Origin: Siphonodentalium dalli | Taxonomy: Eukaryota; Mollusca; Scaphopoda; Gadilida; Siphonodentaliidae | Assembly (NCBI GenBank): GCA_032622095.1 | Contig: CP136068.1 | Span: forward strand, 126,669,989-126,733,988 | Length of the DNA stretch: 64,000 bases | Direction: 5' to 3' | In this document: in pieces, positions 1-15,600 of the stretch | How the letters are laid out: every line of letters begins with the position of its first letter | How positions within the stretch are numbered: position 1 is the first letter of the stretch | Notes under the pieces: generated by a model | The model's input: only the letters and a program-made list of their open reading frames with translations | What the model was told of the DNA's origin: nothing | Databases searched by the model: none | Made by a program: the position numbers and the translations under genes

Positions 1-234
1 CTTTAAATTTTGATACATCTTTTATATTTAACAAATATTTCTTTTATAAAACAAATATTCATAATGAAAGATAAATTTGCAACTGTCAAGATCATCGGGA
101 CGTTCTGCTTCACGGACTCTGTTACACATTTTTGACTTTAACCCAATGTAATAATTAAATAGGAAATGTTTTTATTATGAATATAAAGTACAAATATTGA
201 TAAACACACAAAATAAATAAAACATAATACGGTC

Positions 235-385
235 CCAAATGTCCGAGGCTCAAGGTCCCAATTGTCCGAGGCTCAAGAATCGTCCAAGGTCCCAATCATC
301 TGAGTTCCCAATCATCCAACTTGAGGTTCCAATCGTCCAAGGTCCCAATCGTCCAAGGTCCCAATCATCTGGATACCAAGTCGAG
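235..385. repeat. Minisatellite, about 15-16 bp unit
   Basis: Degenerate tandem copies of GGTCCCAATCGTCCAA and variants (about eight). Short open frames on both strands here are by-products of the repeat. It lies in the intron before the first visible NDUFS2 exon. Confidence 0.8.
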
Positions 386-563
386 ACACCCAATAATTTA
401 TGTTTTTTTTCTATTTTGGCACCATGTGCAACCTTGGACACATACATGTATTATTCCATCTTGATCGAATATGCTGAGGTCCTCTCCTTTTGTAAATAAA
501 AGAAAAGTCTTGTCAGGCTAGCTGAGGCTACAACCAGTCACAAATTTATTCTGTTCTTTTCAG

Positions 564-670
564 GAATGGAGCTGCTTCATGGCAAATCGATAAAGAATAC
601 TGGGCACAGTTTGATAAGCCTTGCATGTATCCGCATGAAGGTATAACCTGGACATCTCCACCGGTAAACT
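564..670 (+). CDS. NDUFS2: NDUFS2 exon, mature N-terminus
   Basis: A pyrimidine-rich acceptor ending at 563 precedes the exon and a GTAAGT donor follows at 671. It reads [16 protein letters not shown] and continues to TSPPVN, matching the variable start of the mature 49-kDa protein just after the presequence. It enters with one base and leaves with one base of a split codon, so at least one more coding exon lies before the window. Confidence 0.85.
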
Positions 671-3600
671 GTAAGTACATATACTTGTAAATATATATCA
701 TTTTAATCTGAAGCCTTACACAAACTATATAAGTACTATATTCCTGGTGGATGATTCTTATTTTACACAAACTAGACCCACTCCAGCAGTGAACAGTGAA
801 AATACTGAACAAATTTAAAACTGCAAAATGACTGCTAATTGGATCTTTGTGAGGCCACACAAATTAATTATCTATTTCTCGGCACTTTTGTTTTCAAAAT
901 GGTCAGACAGGCAAGGTTTTATATTTATATTTTAGACGATTCTCAGTTTTTTCAGCCATAACTTCCCAACAAGGTTGTTTTTATATGTTTACTCTCGAAT
1001 TGTCAAAAATAATTTTACTGTACATAACAGTCTGTTGTACAATCAAAGTACATACACTTTAATCAAACCGAGAAGAAAACTTTAATAATTTCAGAAAGTA
1101 CAAAAGGTAAATATCAATACAAGTTGAAATGTGTCTAGCTAAATTTATGGTCAGTAGTTCATCATCCATTGTCATCAAGCGTAATATTGATGTAAACTTT
1201 TTTGAATGCCTTAACCTTCAAAGTACATTGCATTAATTTGCAATGACCCATTAATCAGTCTATTTTGATTAAATTGGGCAATTTAAATCACCTTTTATTG
1301 TATAAAGTAGGATACTGCTATAATTTCTAGAACTGACAATGACCATAATCCATTTATGTTAGCAAGAGTAAGTATAAAAGTTAAAATTCTCCTGCCCACC
1401 CAAATTTTCCAAAAAAGTTGGATGAGAATCTAATAAGTAATTTATACTGGCCTTAGCATCTTAGGCACGGTGGTGGCTCTAACTGTGTATAATTTAGTAC
1501 AGCTTTAAAATTTATGAATGTTTCCATGAAATCATGCACTGACCTGATACGTCCAAACATCTACATGTATGTTAATTACTTATCCTTCACTGACAGGTAA
1601 TGCCATTGAACCTGAGAGGAAGATTGAGAACATTGTGTTGAATTTTGGCCCCCAGCATCCTGCCGCTCACGGTGTGCTACGTCTCATTCTCACACTTGAT
1701 GCAGAGGTAAGAAATCAGACTCTTTTTGAGCTGGTCAGTAAGGTGAGGAAAATAGTGGGTTGACTTTGCAGCCCATTAAATATGCTACAGCAAAGGGCAA
1801 TGTCCAGTAAAACAGACTAGTTCCATGTGAGACAGCACTCACAGCAGAGACCATGGCAATACAGTGCTATAGCAAAATTTTACAATCTCAAAGGTTGACC
1901 TGTGTCCATCCATCTGGCTTAAATGGACATGGTTGTTTGAACTTTCTTATTAAATGTACATGTTTTTGGGGTGAGAGGATCAGGCTTCTCAATGGTACCA
2001 GTACGGGTACCGGAACTGTCGGTACTTGGACAATTTCCACAGTACCGGTACTGAGTGTTGAGTACTGCGGTACTCGAATTAGTAGTCTATATATGTTTGT
2101 ATAAACGATGGATAACTTGATTTATATAATTTATGCAGCATTAACAAAACAAAATTTTAACCACACTTTCTTTGTCATAATATGAAACATCGAAATAAAA
2201 ACTCCAATGCAGCCCATTTATTTCAATGCGGCTGTGTAAAAATACTATTTTTTATTTGGTATAATATGTCTGCTATGAATTCTCTTTCAGACTATTGAAA
2301 GAGCAGATCCACACATCGGTCTATTACACAGAGGCACAGAAAAACTCATTGAATATAAAACATACCTACAGGTGAGAAAATGGTGCGAAAATGTTAACCC
2401 GTCCATGACTCGAGCTTCCTGAAATTTTGCGTAAACCCTGTGCCAGTGCATTCTCTTATATATGTGAGGCTCCCTATGGGAGACTCGCATATATACGAGA
2501 ATGCACTTGCACACGATCTTTAATGCTGTGCTGGTGCGCAGCTTTCTTCACAAATGGGTCAATTATAATTATACATGTATCAGGATTTAGTGCACATCAC
2601 TGTCAGTCTTTCATGTTATCCAGACAAATCAACTTTTTAATAGATAGTTTTTTGCAGTGCTGAGTCCCAAAAACCTTGTACCTCTGACATATTTGTCACC
2701 TGATGTCAATGCATTAATCTATAATAAATGGATTCTCTCAGTTAATCTATAATAAATGGATTCTCTCAGTCATTTATAAAAGTATACATTGGAAGAGTCA
2801 ATTATTCATATGTAGAATTGTTCAAGAAACAAAAGCAAGACGACCGAAAGTGCAGAAGGAATCCTATTCATTGGCTGGAAATATTCAGATAATAAGTGCA
2901 ATGGTCATTTGTTGAACTTATTATCTAAACATTTTCTAAGGGATAGCAACTCATCAATGAGTATTTAGTATATAAAAGGGGTAATGTATAAAAACTGGCC
3001 CCAATAGACCATTCAGTGATGACAACATTTGCACTGAAACTTGGCACTGAATAACTCTAGATTTCATCTTTAATGAAAAAACATTCTATTAGACTATACA
3101 TGAAGTAATTTCAGGTAGAAACAAATAGAAATTAAAGGGACGGGTGCCTTCATTGTACGTTATAATTTAGAAATAACATTATCAAATTATGATAATTTCC
3201 TCAAGAATATACTAATAATACAGTATAATGATGATATGAATGCGATATTATTCGCAAAACATGCTTTGTCTCCAAGAAAATACAGGTCTAATCTGGAGCT
3301 TCCTGTAATTTTTTGAAAACCCTGTGCCAATACATTATCTTATATATGCGAGTCTCCCATAGAGATCCTCATGCACATATATAAGAGAATGCATTGGCCT
3401 AACAATATTTACCTTGACCTTGTAAGCCAGTGCATTCTCTTATACATGTGAGGCTCCCATTGGGAGACTCCCATATATAAGAGAATGCATTGGCACAGGA
3501 TCTTAATGCTGCACCAGCGCAGCTCCCATCATGAAATGGCTAAATTAAATTTTTTTAATTGGTATAGCATTTTGCAGCACTCGGTCGATTTTGTATAGCA

Positions 3601-6600
3601 TCCCCACCAATATTTGTTTTTTCATTTTAAATTGGTTAGCAAAAATTGGTAATTGCATAGCAAATTGCGATGCGAATCCAGTTAAATTTAGCCCTGTGAA
3701 AGGGTTAAATGAGCATGAATCATGATATTTTTTCTGTTAACCCTTTACCCAACAAAACGGCCAAAAACGCCCAAATGAAGCTTCAACAGCCTAAAATATC
3801 TTCGGTCTGTCTCAATAACACCATACAAATATGGATATCAATGGAACCGGTTCATTGACTACATTGTGATGGTTACAGTTATGCCTTGTGCCAATGCATT
3901 CTCTTATATATGCGAGTCGACCATACCGGTAGGTCGCCTCGCATATATAAGAGAATGCATTGGCCTAAAAAAATTCTTTTTTTAACACTTTTTACCATTT
4001 TTTCTTACATTCTTTAACAATTTTATAATTTTTTCTTACAGTTTTTAACAATTTTTATAATATTTTTCTACATTCTTTGACAATTTTATCATTTTTAATA
4101 TGTGTTAAGCCAATGCATTCTCTTATATATGTGAGGCGACCTATGGTCGACTCGCATATATAAGAGAATGCATTGGCACAGGGCCGTTCTGTTGGGTAAA
4201 GGGTTAATACATATTTCTACTTTATTTGTCCAGGCATTGCCATATTTTGACAGATTGGACTATGTCTCTATGATGTGTAATGAACAGGCATATTCATTGG
4301 CTGTTGAAAAATTACTCAATATTGAAGTTCCTATCAGAGCCAAATATATCAGAAGTGAGTATCAACATAATGTGCAAGGTCATGTTTGAATGTTTCATAT
4401 AGATTGGTCAAAAATAGAATTATTCATCATAAGGCAGCTAATTTAGAACAGATGCCATACATCTGTAGACCTTTGGTTATGTAACAGAGAACATAAAAAT
4501 GCCATTGATGAGGACTGAGTTCTGTGAAAGACTGGTTGATTTTCAATGGTTTGACAAGTGCAACAGCATGTTAACGCTTCCAGTTATGAGGGGCAATGTG
4601 CAATTTATTTTATTCCGATTGCAAAACAGTATGAACTCGTAATTAATTAAATTACATAATAAAGTATATACCCAAAATGGTTGCAATCTGGTCGGTGAAC
4701 ATTTAAACAGGGGGATAATTTGCCCAGTAGTGTTTCATGAGATAGATCCCGTTTCCAATAGGAAAATATTAGCAACAAAGAGCGTTCCTTATGTAGACCA
4801 ATTGGTTCAGATGGGTAACCTGGCCAGGTGAATGGCAATCGATAGGCGCATCGTCTCATTTCCCACCCATGAATAATGGTTGATAATAAAAATAAAATAT
4901 ATTTGGTAGCACTTGATGATGACGATTACTATAATGATGATGATGATGATGATGATGATGATTAGTATAACGAGAGATATGATGATGACAATTATGATGA
5001 TAATGGTGAGGATGATGATGATGATGATGATGAAGAAGACAGTTATGATGACAATGATGATGATGATGATGATAATAATGGTTACAATTATGAGATTATA
5101 ATGATAATGATGAAGATGACGAGAACAATCATGATGATCAAGATGATGATCAAGATTTGATGATGATGGAAATGACATGATGATGATGATGAAGATGATG
5201 ACGACATAGGCAATGACAACTATATTGTAAATTGTGTACATATGTTCCTGAACTCATATTTTATGTTAATTCATTATTGAGTCATTAAAGCATTCATATA
5301 TCCAAATACAGGAACATTTCTCAATGCCAAAAGAAACTTATTTTTCACAATTTCTAATCTAAACTTTCCCAATTTACCAAGGTAGAAGTATGGCTTTGAA
5401 GTTATATTTACACCCGAACATCAATCACCCTTCTATGATCCAATAAGTACACTCACCTGCCGAATAATAGTGCTTGCAGGATTATTTAATTTCAGTCAAA
5501 AATACAACCCTGCACTATTAGGCAATGAGACATATAGTGAAATTGCCTGCACTATTATTAATTTCAGCCGAAAATACAGCCCTGCACTATTATTCGGCCT
5601 GCACTATTATTCGGCCTGCACTATTATTCGGCAGGTGAGGATATTATCATAATTTATGCAACACAAGAGCCCATTTATAGAACCATTATACTGAGTAAGA
5701 ACATCATTATAATCAATAAATATACTTTGAACACTCTGTTAGGACATATGCATACTGGTCACTTCTCTCTGGGACAAAAGTAAGAAGTGGCATATTTTAG
5801 CGAAAAGATGTCTCCCAAATCTGGTCTGTTATATCTGAGAAATTAACACTGTATATCTTCTGCATCCTCAGCCATGTTTGGAGAGATTACGAGAATTTTG
5901 AACCATTTGATGGGGATAGGCACACATGCTCTGGATGTTGGTGCCATGACACCATTCTTTTGGATGTTCGAGGAGAGGGAGAAGGTTTGTTTAGCATTGT
6001 TTGGCATTACTTATTTATTTCACAGTTACTGTATGACTCCCTAGCCTGTAATGTAACAACAATGTTGCTTGAAAAGACATTTGTTGTTAATTTGGACATA
6101 CAGTATCGTTACACTATTATCAAGGCTATTTAACCTAAAAGTAGATTTTGCCATGTATATTGGAGATTCAGCAGGCAGGTTTGGGCTTCAGCCTTAGTAA
6201 AACTTCAGGTCTAATTGATTTATGCCTATTTTCATACTGATTCATGACATTTTTATTTCATAAAAATAAGTTTTGGTGTGTGTTGCACCATATAACAACC
6301 TGAAAATATGTCACATGGTCATAATTTAGATTAAAAGCCTGTTTTCACCTTTATTTGAGCTGATTTTTGTAAAATTTTGCCTATATTTGATCCTAAATTG
6401 TTAAATTACGGGTATGTGTATTTCAACGGAAATGGAATCAACAGGAAAAGTACTCAGAAAATAAGCCACAAAAAGTATATGTTCGTTTACATTTTTTCTG
6501 GATCATGACATAACAGGGAGGTCATTTTCGCAGATTTGGATGTCAAAAGACACCATAGATCTTGATGACTTGACAGAGGTCAAGTCATTATGATAGCAGA

Positions 6601-9600
6601 AATCAGTTTGGAAGCTTTAATATAGACAAGCACCAACCTATTAGTCTATTTACTGAACCTGGTACCATAAACATGATCCAATACTCATTTCTGTCAAAAA
6701 TAGTGTCTAAATATAACATATTTCATGTATGGCCGATGACCCTTGGGGTGGTTTCGATTTGATAGAAAACTACACCTAACATTTGAACAAAAAACACATA
6801 GAGAACAGCATGGTGCAATAATAATCTATTTAATAAGGGGAGTGTTGTTTCACATTCTGTTTAATAGATATCTTTCACTCCAGAATTTTATTGTGGCAGG
6901 TGAAGAATTGTCCTCCTACTTGTACATGCTTCAAAACAACATTCATAACTAGAATGCACTCAGAGAGATGCCAACGTGCGCAAAAATGTAATAAACAATA
7001 ATTAAAAAAATAATTTCACTGTATTTTACTTAATTTATTTAATTTAATTTAATGTTAGCAAAAAAAGACAATTACCATTTCTCATTTCATCACAGATAAA
7101 ATGCAAATTACTATATTAATCATTTAAGTAATTAAAACCAATTCCATGTTGCCGAAAGGATGAGACTTTAATATCGATTAATTTTTTTTCAGCGGCATAT
7201 TTTCATTGTCATTTTCCGATAGTCAAAGTTGACCAAAGGAGCAATTATAAGAAATAATTAATACCCTTTGTGTAAATATTGATAGCAGCCAATATTCAAC
7301 AATAAATATCAATAATTAATCAATAATTAATCAATAACGATTATTTTATGTAATAATAAACTCTTCAAACGGTGTTTGTGTCAACAAATGCATTTTGTTT
7401 TGTGTTACGTCATTCGTCGTATTTGACCCGGAACTCGGCTGAAGGTTAGGCTATTCAGCCTATTGCGTCGAATTACGAAATCGCGTTTTGGATGTCTCTC
7501 TTTTCCCGCACGATAAAAAGAGGTCTTCGCACGAACCAAAAAATGATAAAACTTCCCAATTATAAGTAAAATACCCAAATGAAGGAGTCTTTGTCATATG
7601 TAGGTCTATGTAGGTCCCGAAGAAGTCTATAGACTCTTTGGTGTAGAGTTCTGATGGAGAAAATGTAGGTCGATCTATTTTTGTCATAACTCTGACGTAT
7701 TTTGACCTGGGAGAAAAAATCGAAATCGAGGCTCACTACGAGCATGCCAGTTTTAAATATAGAAACAGGAAATCCGGACAAATGGCGATATCGGCGACAA
7801 ACAAATAATCGAAAACAACACATAAGATAAACATAGCAAAAACGCGGCACAGTAAAAATGTCAGAACGCCGCGAGGTTTTATGTCGTTTTTGGTGACGTC
7901 ATGGAGTGAAACCGAGTAGGGTGACACCAAGCTACGTACGAATCTGTCTGATCGCCATTCTGTTGCGCGAGCGCACGTAATTACATGTAACATTTGCCTT
8001 GTATCACACTGCACATACTTTCTCATCCATATTACAGTTATTTGAATTCTATGAGAGAGTTAGTGGTGCTCGGATGCATGCTGCATATGTCAGACCAGGT
8101 GGAGTCGCACTCGTAAGTATAATAAAAGGTCGCAGACCCCATGTCCCCCGAAGTGGCAGTCGAAAAAGTGGTATAACTCCGTCAAAATTCATTGGACCGT
8201 GACCAAATTTGAATTTGGCGTGCATCTTCTCATATGTGAACAATGTACCAAATATCTTGTGAAACTTCGGGTATTACTGAATTTCATTTTCTTTCTTCCA
8301 ATTCAATTGCCGATAGAAAAGAATTTGTTCTGCGTCGACGTCGACACACACAATGACAGCAAATGACCCAATTCTCTTACCATTTTAATGCAATATGTTG
8401 CCATCAGTAAAATAGAGTTACTTCTCTTATCATGTCTTGGTATAATTATAATTAATGATCGATACTGCTCTATTCAATCAACTGTTGATGAATGAATTCT
8501 ACCCGTTCTTAAAGATCCATAATCCGATTTAATGCCCCAAAAATACTACATTGTCGGCTTCGGGGTAAAAAATATTTGATTCGAGTCAAACCCACCCATC
8601 AAAGATCAAAGTAGTTAGATTTTGATTTTTTTAATCTGTTATTTTTCACCATATCGAATATTTGGCGGCCTGGCAAATATACAAATGATCTTCTTCCAGA
8701 AATTAATGGACATGCCCAGATGCTGTCGCGAGAGTTCGAAAGGTCATGCAATGTCACAGTTTGCTGTGACTTTGCATGGCGATCAATGCTATCGCAAATT
8801 AACTTCGTAACATGATGAAAAGTAATGACAGCAACAACAAATATGATAACTTGTGATAGTTGACTACATAAAATTTCTTATTTACGAATCGGTAAGCATG
8901 TTTTAGTCATTCAAATAGACAAGTTATATAACAGCATGCCGGTTACACGTGGAGATGTTTTTTTACATTTGTGATGGCATGGGTGGGGAATTCCACAAAA
9001 AATGTGGCCATCACCATATATGGAAGGTGCAATCCACACTCGCTCATCGTACAAACCGTCAAGAAAAAACGTTATTATAGGACTTTTTCAACAAATATGA
9101 TATCGTGCTTAGTGTCGTTGTGAGTATTTACCGCCTATTTTCCCCAAGGTTTATTTTCAGATGATAGGCAATTGTTTCTGTAGTGTATGCTATGTTCAAT
9201 TAGTTTGGGCGCCCAAACTTAAATGTCCCCAAACCTGATGTACTGGCATGGGGATATGGCCTGGGTCAGGCCCTGACTTGCATCCAATTCTCTGTGTGAG
9301 TGTTTAATCGTTTTGTTTGGGATTTCCATTCTACAGTTCATCTTTGTTCTTCTAGAAATGTAAATTTGTTGTCTGTCTGCCCGAGAATCTCAGCCATGGA
9401 TGGATGTGCATTCTCCGTTATAGAGTTATTCTCCTTCGTTTATATCTAGACATGTTGATTTTTTTAGTCTGTCAATACAAATATCTCAGTCACGGTTTAT
9501 CAATACTCAATGAGACTTGGTATGAATGTTCACCATAATGACTTTCAAAGAAGTTTTAATTGGTTTTGTTTGCATCCTCCATTGAGGGCCATTTTTTTTT

Positions 9601-12600
9601 GTCTGCATGAATGTCTCAACCATGGGTCATCAGATAAGGATGTAATTGGGTGGAGATATTCAAAATACAAGGAGAGTTTAAAAAAAAATAATATATATAT
9701 ATATTGATGTGATCGAAAATGGTCACGTTCCTGTGACTTCTATTTAATGTATACCCACCCAAGGCGGTATGCCACATAGGGGTATGCACCAGGCGTCAGC
9801 CCAGCTCTTGTTGGGCCAGGCATGAATTCAACTGAATCTATCATCAAATACTCACACATGTACAGTAATGCCCTAAATATTCGACTCCTTAACAACAGCA
9901 GAATTATGGGAGAGCTTTCCGATGAATGGCAACAAGCCATATTTCCGACTAAATCCTGAAAAGTTACCCTTAATAATAATAATATTAATGACCAGTTTTA
10001 TTTAGCGATTAACCAATTACTTGCTCTAACACGCTTGGTACAATATTACCCCAGTCATTTGTACAAGCCAACCAATGAACCGGCTGCAGCCATTGCAGGC
10101 GCTGCTCTAGTTTGATCAGAACATGCTCTGATACTCATCAGTATGACAACCTGACTGGTACTCGTTAACGCATGAGTGATGCGAAGCCGACGCAGTACAA
10201 GCGACCTTGCTCAAGGGTCACAACTCGTCGCGGGTTTTGAAACAGCGAGCAATCCGACAATTGCACGTCGCTCAAAGCGGCCAAGCCAATGCTGTGTGAA
10301 GACTCAATGACCGGCGACGCGCTGCGAACCCACATCGATGTGTTTACAGCAAATACAAGTCCGACAAGCTAACCACTGGACCACAGAGCTCTTCTGTTGT
10401 TAAGGAGTCGATTACTTAGGGCATTACTGTATATATTTTTATACCAAAACAAACTAAAGTCATAATATAATCTTGAATTAAATACTTTTACAGGATATGC
10501 CATTGGGTCTCATGGATGATATCCATGACTTTATGAGAAAGTTTGGTCAGCGAATCGATGAGATTGATGCAGCTCTTACAGAAAATCCTATCTGGAAAGC
10601 CCGACTCATTGACATAGGTGTCATAAGTTCAGAGGATGCTCTCAACTATGGATTCAGGTACAATTTGGTTGTTTTGTTAACCCTTTACCCAACAGAAGGG
10701 CCCTGTGCCAATGCATTCTCTTATATATGCGAGTCGACCATAGGTCGCCTCGCATATATAAGAGAATGCATTGGCTTAACACATTACAAATTATAAAATT
10801 GTTAAAGAATGTAAGAAAAAATGGTAAAAAGTGTTAAAAAAAGATTTTTTTTAGGCCAATGCATTCTCTTATATATGCGAGGCGACCTATGGTCGACTCG
10901 CATATATAAGAGAATGCATTGGCACAGGGCATAACTGTAACTATCACAATGTGGTCAAGGAGCCGGTTCCAATGATATCCATATTTGTATTGTTCTATTG
11001 AGACAGACCGAAGATATTTTAGGCTGTTGAAGCTTTATTTGGCCGGTTTGTTGGGTAAAGGGTTAATTTATAGAGAAAACAATCATGTGCAAGCCTGAAT
11101 TTAGAATTTGCATAATGAGGCCCCCTGAGAGTGAATATAGTGACGCTATCCCGCATAGCATGCTAGCGTCACAAAATTCGCAATTTGGGGACCTCATTCT
11201 GCTCAGGACTCAACTGCTATGGGAGATCTTGGATCAGATTGAAGTTCCCCAGTTTAAGTTGGAGATGTTCACCCATTAGTCACCTAGATTATGTAATTTT
11301 TCTTCTGCAAATTAGGGGATATAGAAACTGAACAGAAGGTAAAAAGGCAACTAAATACAATGTAATTTTGAGACTTGAGATACTTCCCAGAAGATGAGGC
11401 CTAAGAAGAATGAGGTTCCTAGAGGGTGAATTTGGTGATGTTAGCCCACTCAGTGGGCTAGCATCACTAAATTCTCCCTGTGGCGACCTCATTCTGTAAT
11501 TGTCAGACACACTAAATTCAGGCTTGATCCTGTGATTATTATTATCATCTGACTCAGATATACATGGACCTGAAAGGTTACCAAATGATAAAAGTGATAA
11601 TTTATCACATAATTAGCCCCTAAATCCGGGCTCATATTTTTAAAGACATATTATGGACTTGTTTGGGTGTGTGCAATTGATAAGTTAGTACTCAGCGCTA
11701 TGAATACCTGGGGAATGTAGCATTCTACTAATATCGCCGAAAATTTCATAAAAATCGGCAAAACCACTCGATAAAAAACATCATCTCAACTACACTAAAT
11801 TGTAAATATTTACATCTCGCTTCGGGACGCAACTATGGGCAATAAACTAACACAAATGATTTCGCCATCGAGAGCCATTGTATTTAATTAATATATAAGA
11901 ATGACCGTGTGTGTTGTCAATTTGGATTAATATTTATAAAAAACAACTACTTTGAGCAGATTATTCTCAATTTCTATTTGATCACCCATCCGGAGTGTTT
12001 CACATCACTTTAAGGCCAAAAAAAAAGTGTTTTGGTTCTCGGGCAATTTTTTTTTCAAATCAATGAGGGAGGGAGGGTTTTATTTTTATTATTTATTTTT
12101 TTCTGAGCATAGTAAGCATGGACAAAGATACCTTCCTCTGTCTAGTAATAACCAGAAAGGTCGAGGGAACTGTTATGCATATAAACTCATTTAGTCTTAT
12201 ATAAAAATGACATTGTACTACCAGTGTATGACTGGGATTACCTAACTATATAATGCCCCTGACATTAACTACTGTTATTGTTGTCTAAAAACTGATACCT
12301 CCCCATTCTAATATGTGATCCTGAATTTAGTCCTGGGCCTTTCAATTGTATAAAGTTACAATTAGTGTAAGTTGTTCACAATGACTAATTGTAAGAAGAG
12401 CATGAGGATCAGCTAATCATTTTCTTAATTGTAGTCATCTACTTCATGTTGTAAGCCTGCAAGTCACTTTTTAACACATTACATGTTAGAGCTCAATGCA
12501 CACTAATTCAACACATATCTGCTATGGACATGTTGATAAAATAAAAAAAATTTAAAAAAAAACATTTCAAATTTATTTTTTCGTAAGTTTTTTTGTCACA

Positions 12601-15600
12601 ACATCAGGCATTGCAATAAAAAGGCCTAATGCGGCCCTTTTTATTCAATGCGGCGGGGCCTGAGAACCAAAACCTTTTTTTTGGCCTAAGTAAGACACAT
12701 TATCGCCATGCGCAGTGGTGTAAGAGCTTAAACGCAATTATATTGATCAGTGTTATTTTTATGTTAATTAGAATATAATTATGATATTCAATTTGTGTTG
12801 GGTTATTTACTGTTGACTATGTCAGAGATAAACATGGGTGATAAGGGTGTTTGATCAATATTGTCAACATTAATAGACACATTTAAAATGCAACTGTATT
12901 TTTCTTGAAGGTGTCTTTACCTCTTTGGTCAATAAGAAAATGAATATTAATTTGTTTTGTTAAACCCAGCTGTTTTGAGATAATTTTTTCCTTGCTAAAT
13001 GTGATTTTTTTATAAAAATTATCTCAAATTTGTCGTAATTCTATACAAAATTTATTAACCTTGCTAAAGCTCGGCTCGAATCAAATTTAGTGAACTCGGT
13101 TAATAAATTTTGTATAGAATTGCGACTCATAAGAGATCCTCTATATATGTCACCATACATATTGTTATTCTGATACACAAACATTAAGAAAAATACACCT
13201 TGCCACTTTTATTAAACCATTCTATACTAAATACTCATTGACGAGTAGTTCCCTTTGAAATGTGCAGATAATAAGTTCAACCATAGCTCGTTTGTAGAAC
13301 TTATTATCTGAACATTTCCCACCTATGAATGTGAATCATTCTGATCTTGTATTGTCTATATTTCTGTCTGTCATCTGCTTTTATTACCTGAATTCCCCTA
13401 CAAATGAATAATAGACCATTCCAATGTATGCTGTGATAATTGAATGGGAGAATCCATTTAGTGTAGAATGGGTTAAAGTATAAAAAGTCTCAAGGTGTAT
13501 CTTTCGTATTCTTTGTGATTTGTATGGAAACAAACTTCAATTTTTCAACAACAAAAGATTCTTGTTCAAAAATAAAATTCTTGCTGTAAAACAAATACAT
13601 GTATGCGTCCATGGATTCTTCATGATTTTCATCTCAGTGACCATCGACCTGGAGGGGACAAATGTCTCTTCAATCAGATTCATGCATATTGTCAATCATT
13701 GCTCTAATAACTTATCAATTCAATCATTATTTGTAAGGCTCTCATTCGTTTTGAAATGTTTTGTCGAGGCCATTTATTGTTATTTGAAATTTCATGACTG
13801 AGAATAACTCGGCATGTACAGTAATGCCCTAAGTAATCGACTCCTTAAACACAGCAGAATTATGGGTAACTTTTCAGGATTTAGTCGGAAATATGGCTTG
13901 TTGCCATTCATCGGAAAGCTCTCGGGGAACCATATTCTATTTATCTATTGAGTTTTTATATCTTTATTATCAAACTTTTTCTCCTGCAGTGGCCCCATGT
14001 TAAGAGGATCCGGAATCAAATGGGACTTGAGGAAGTCACAACCATACGACGCTTACGACTTGATGGACTTTGAAATTCCCATTGGCACAAAAGGAGACTG
14101 TTACGATAGGTATGTACCTACAGATATCTCAATGTTTTTTGGGTCTTATGTACACCTGATTTTAAAAACTGTCATGTCAGATGAGAAATTAAAATTTCAA
14201 CTGATATATTTTAATAAAGGAATATGTACCTTTTAGTTTATTAAATTTAAATATTTATCCTTTTCTAAATACTCATTAATGAGTAGTTAGTTTCCTTATG
14301 AAATGCTCAGATAATAAGTTCAACAAATGGCCAACTTATTATCTTGAATATTTCCCACCTATTAATAGAAATCCTTCTGCACTTGCATTTATATCTGTTC
14401 ATATGGCTGGTGTCTGCTTACATTTCCTGGACCCTCCCCCTCCCCTCCCCAGTTAAATAATAATAGACCATTCCAATGTATACTCTTATATCTGATGGGA
14501 GAATCCGTTCAGTAAATAAAGGGTAAATTCCTAAACTCTCTTCTAAATTTTCATCTACCCTGGTGTATAAGAATTTATAAGTTGCGCTTATGCTGGATTG
14601 ATGTAATAATGTTTTTTCCTGAACAGGTATTTATGTAGGATGGAAGAAATGAGGCAGAGTATGAGAATCGTTATGCAGTGCCTGAATGACATGCCAGCCG
14701 GTGAGGTTCGTGTTGACGATGCTAAGGTGTCACCTCCCAAGCGAGCCGAGATGAAGGTGAGTTCAGATCTGCTGTGATGAGCACAAATGTGAACAATACA
14801 AAGCATGGCATAATAATGTTATGTTTCTTTGCAAAACTGAGAATAACCACTGTAATTGTGGGAGAATAGAGAAGATTTTGTGGTTTATTTGACATGAGTA
14901 CTAGTATAGTTCATATTTTATATATCAGTTATAAATATTTCAAATTTTATTAGTGTTGTACAATCAATATAAACAGTAACATAATAGTTAGTTTCACACA
15001 AGTATGCAAGATGTACTTTGGCCAAAAAAAAAGATATTTGATGCTCTGGCAATTTTTTTTGAAAATCAATGCAGGCGTGAGGGTTTAATTTTTATTTTTT
15101 ACTTTTTTTTATGCCCAGTCGAAACAAAAAAATAAAGTGATCTTCCAAACTATCATACAAAGTCTTGGTTCACTTATCTGCTGACTAATTACAGACTGTA
15201 TATGTATCACAATGGATGATAGACAATAAAACTTCAAATAACCATCATAAAAATGGCCAAAATACATGGCTTGTCAAACTGTAGTGTGCTCTGGTTTGCG
15301 TGACAGTGTAGCAAGGGGAAAAACTCTATCTTGCAGGGTTACTTTCTTCCTGTGCAAAGGTCGCTAAGGTCAAATATCCAACTTCCTGCTGATATTTTAT
15401 CCAAATATTTTACCACATTTGGCCAATAAACTTGGGTGTTTGGACAGCCTGTGGTGACAACATACCTGATAGTTATCGTTGCCTTTGGTCTTTTGTTGAA
15501 TACCCACACATACACCATTATAGTTAGCTCTGAATTATCACTAGTTTCCATGTGACAGTTTACTATTTTCGTGTTACCGGTTTACGACTGCAGTGAATAT

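Noticed and set aside
4807-5241. 144-codon Ile-rich minus frame and its Met-rich plus counterpart
   Set aside because: Both are translations of a GAT/ATC trinucleotide repeat; no protein features beyond the repeat.
10321-10390. A functional tRNA gene on the minus strand
   Set aside because: A and B boxes are present, but the acceptor, anticodon and T-arm pairings of a tRNA are not, and a SINE body follows.
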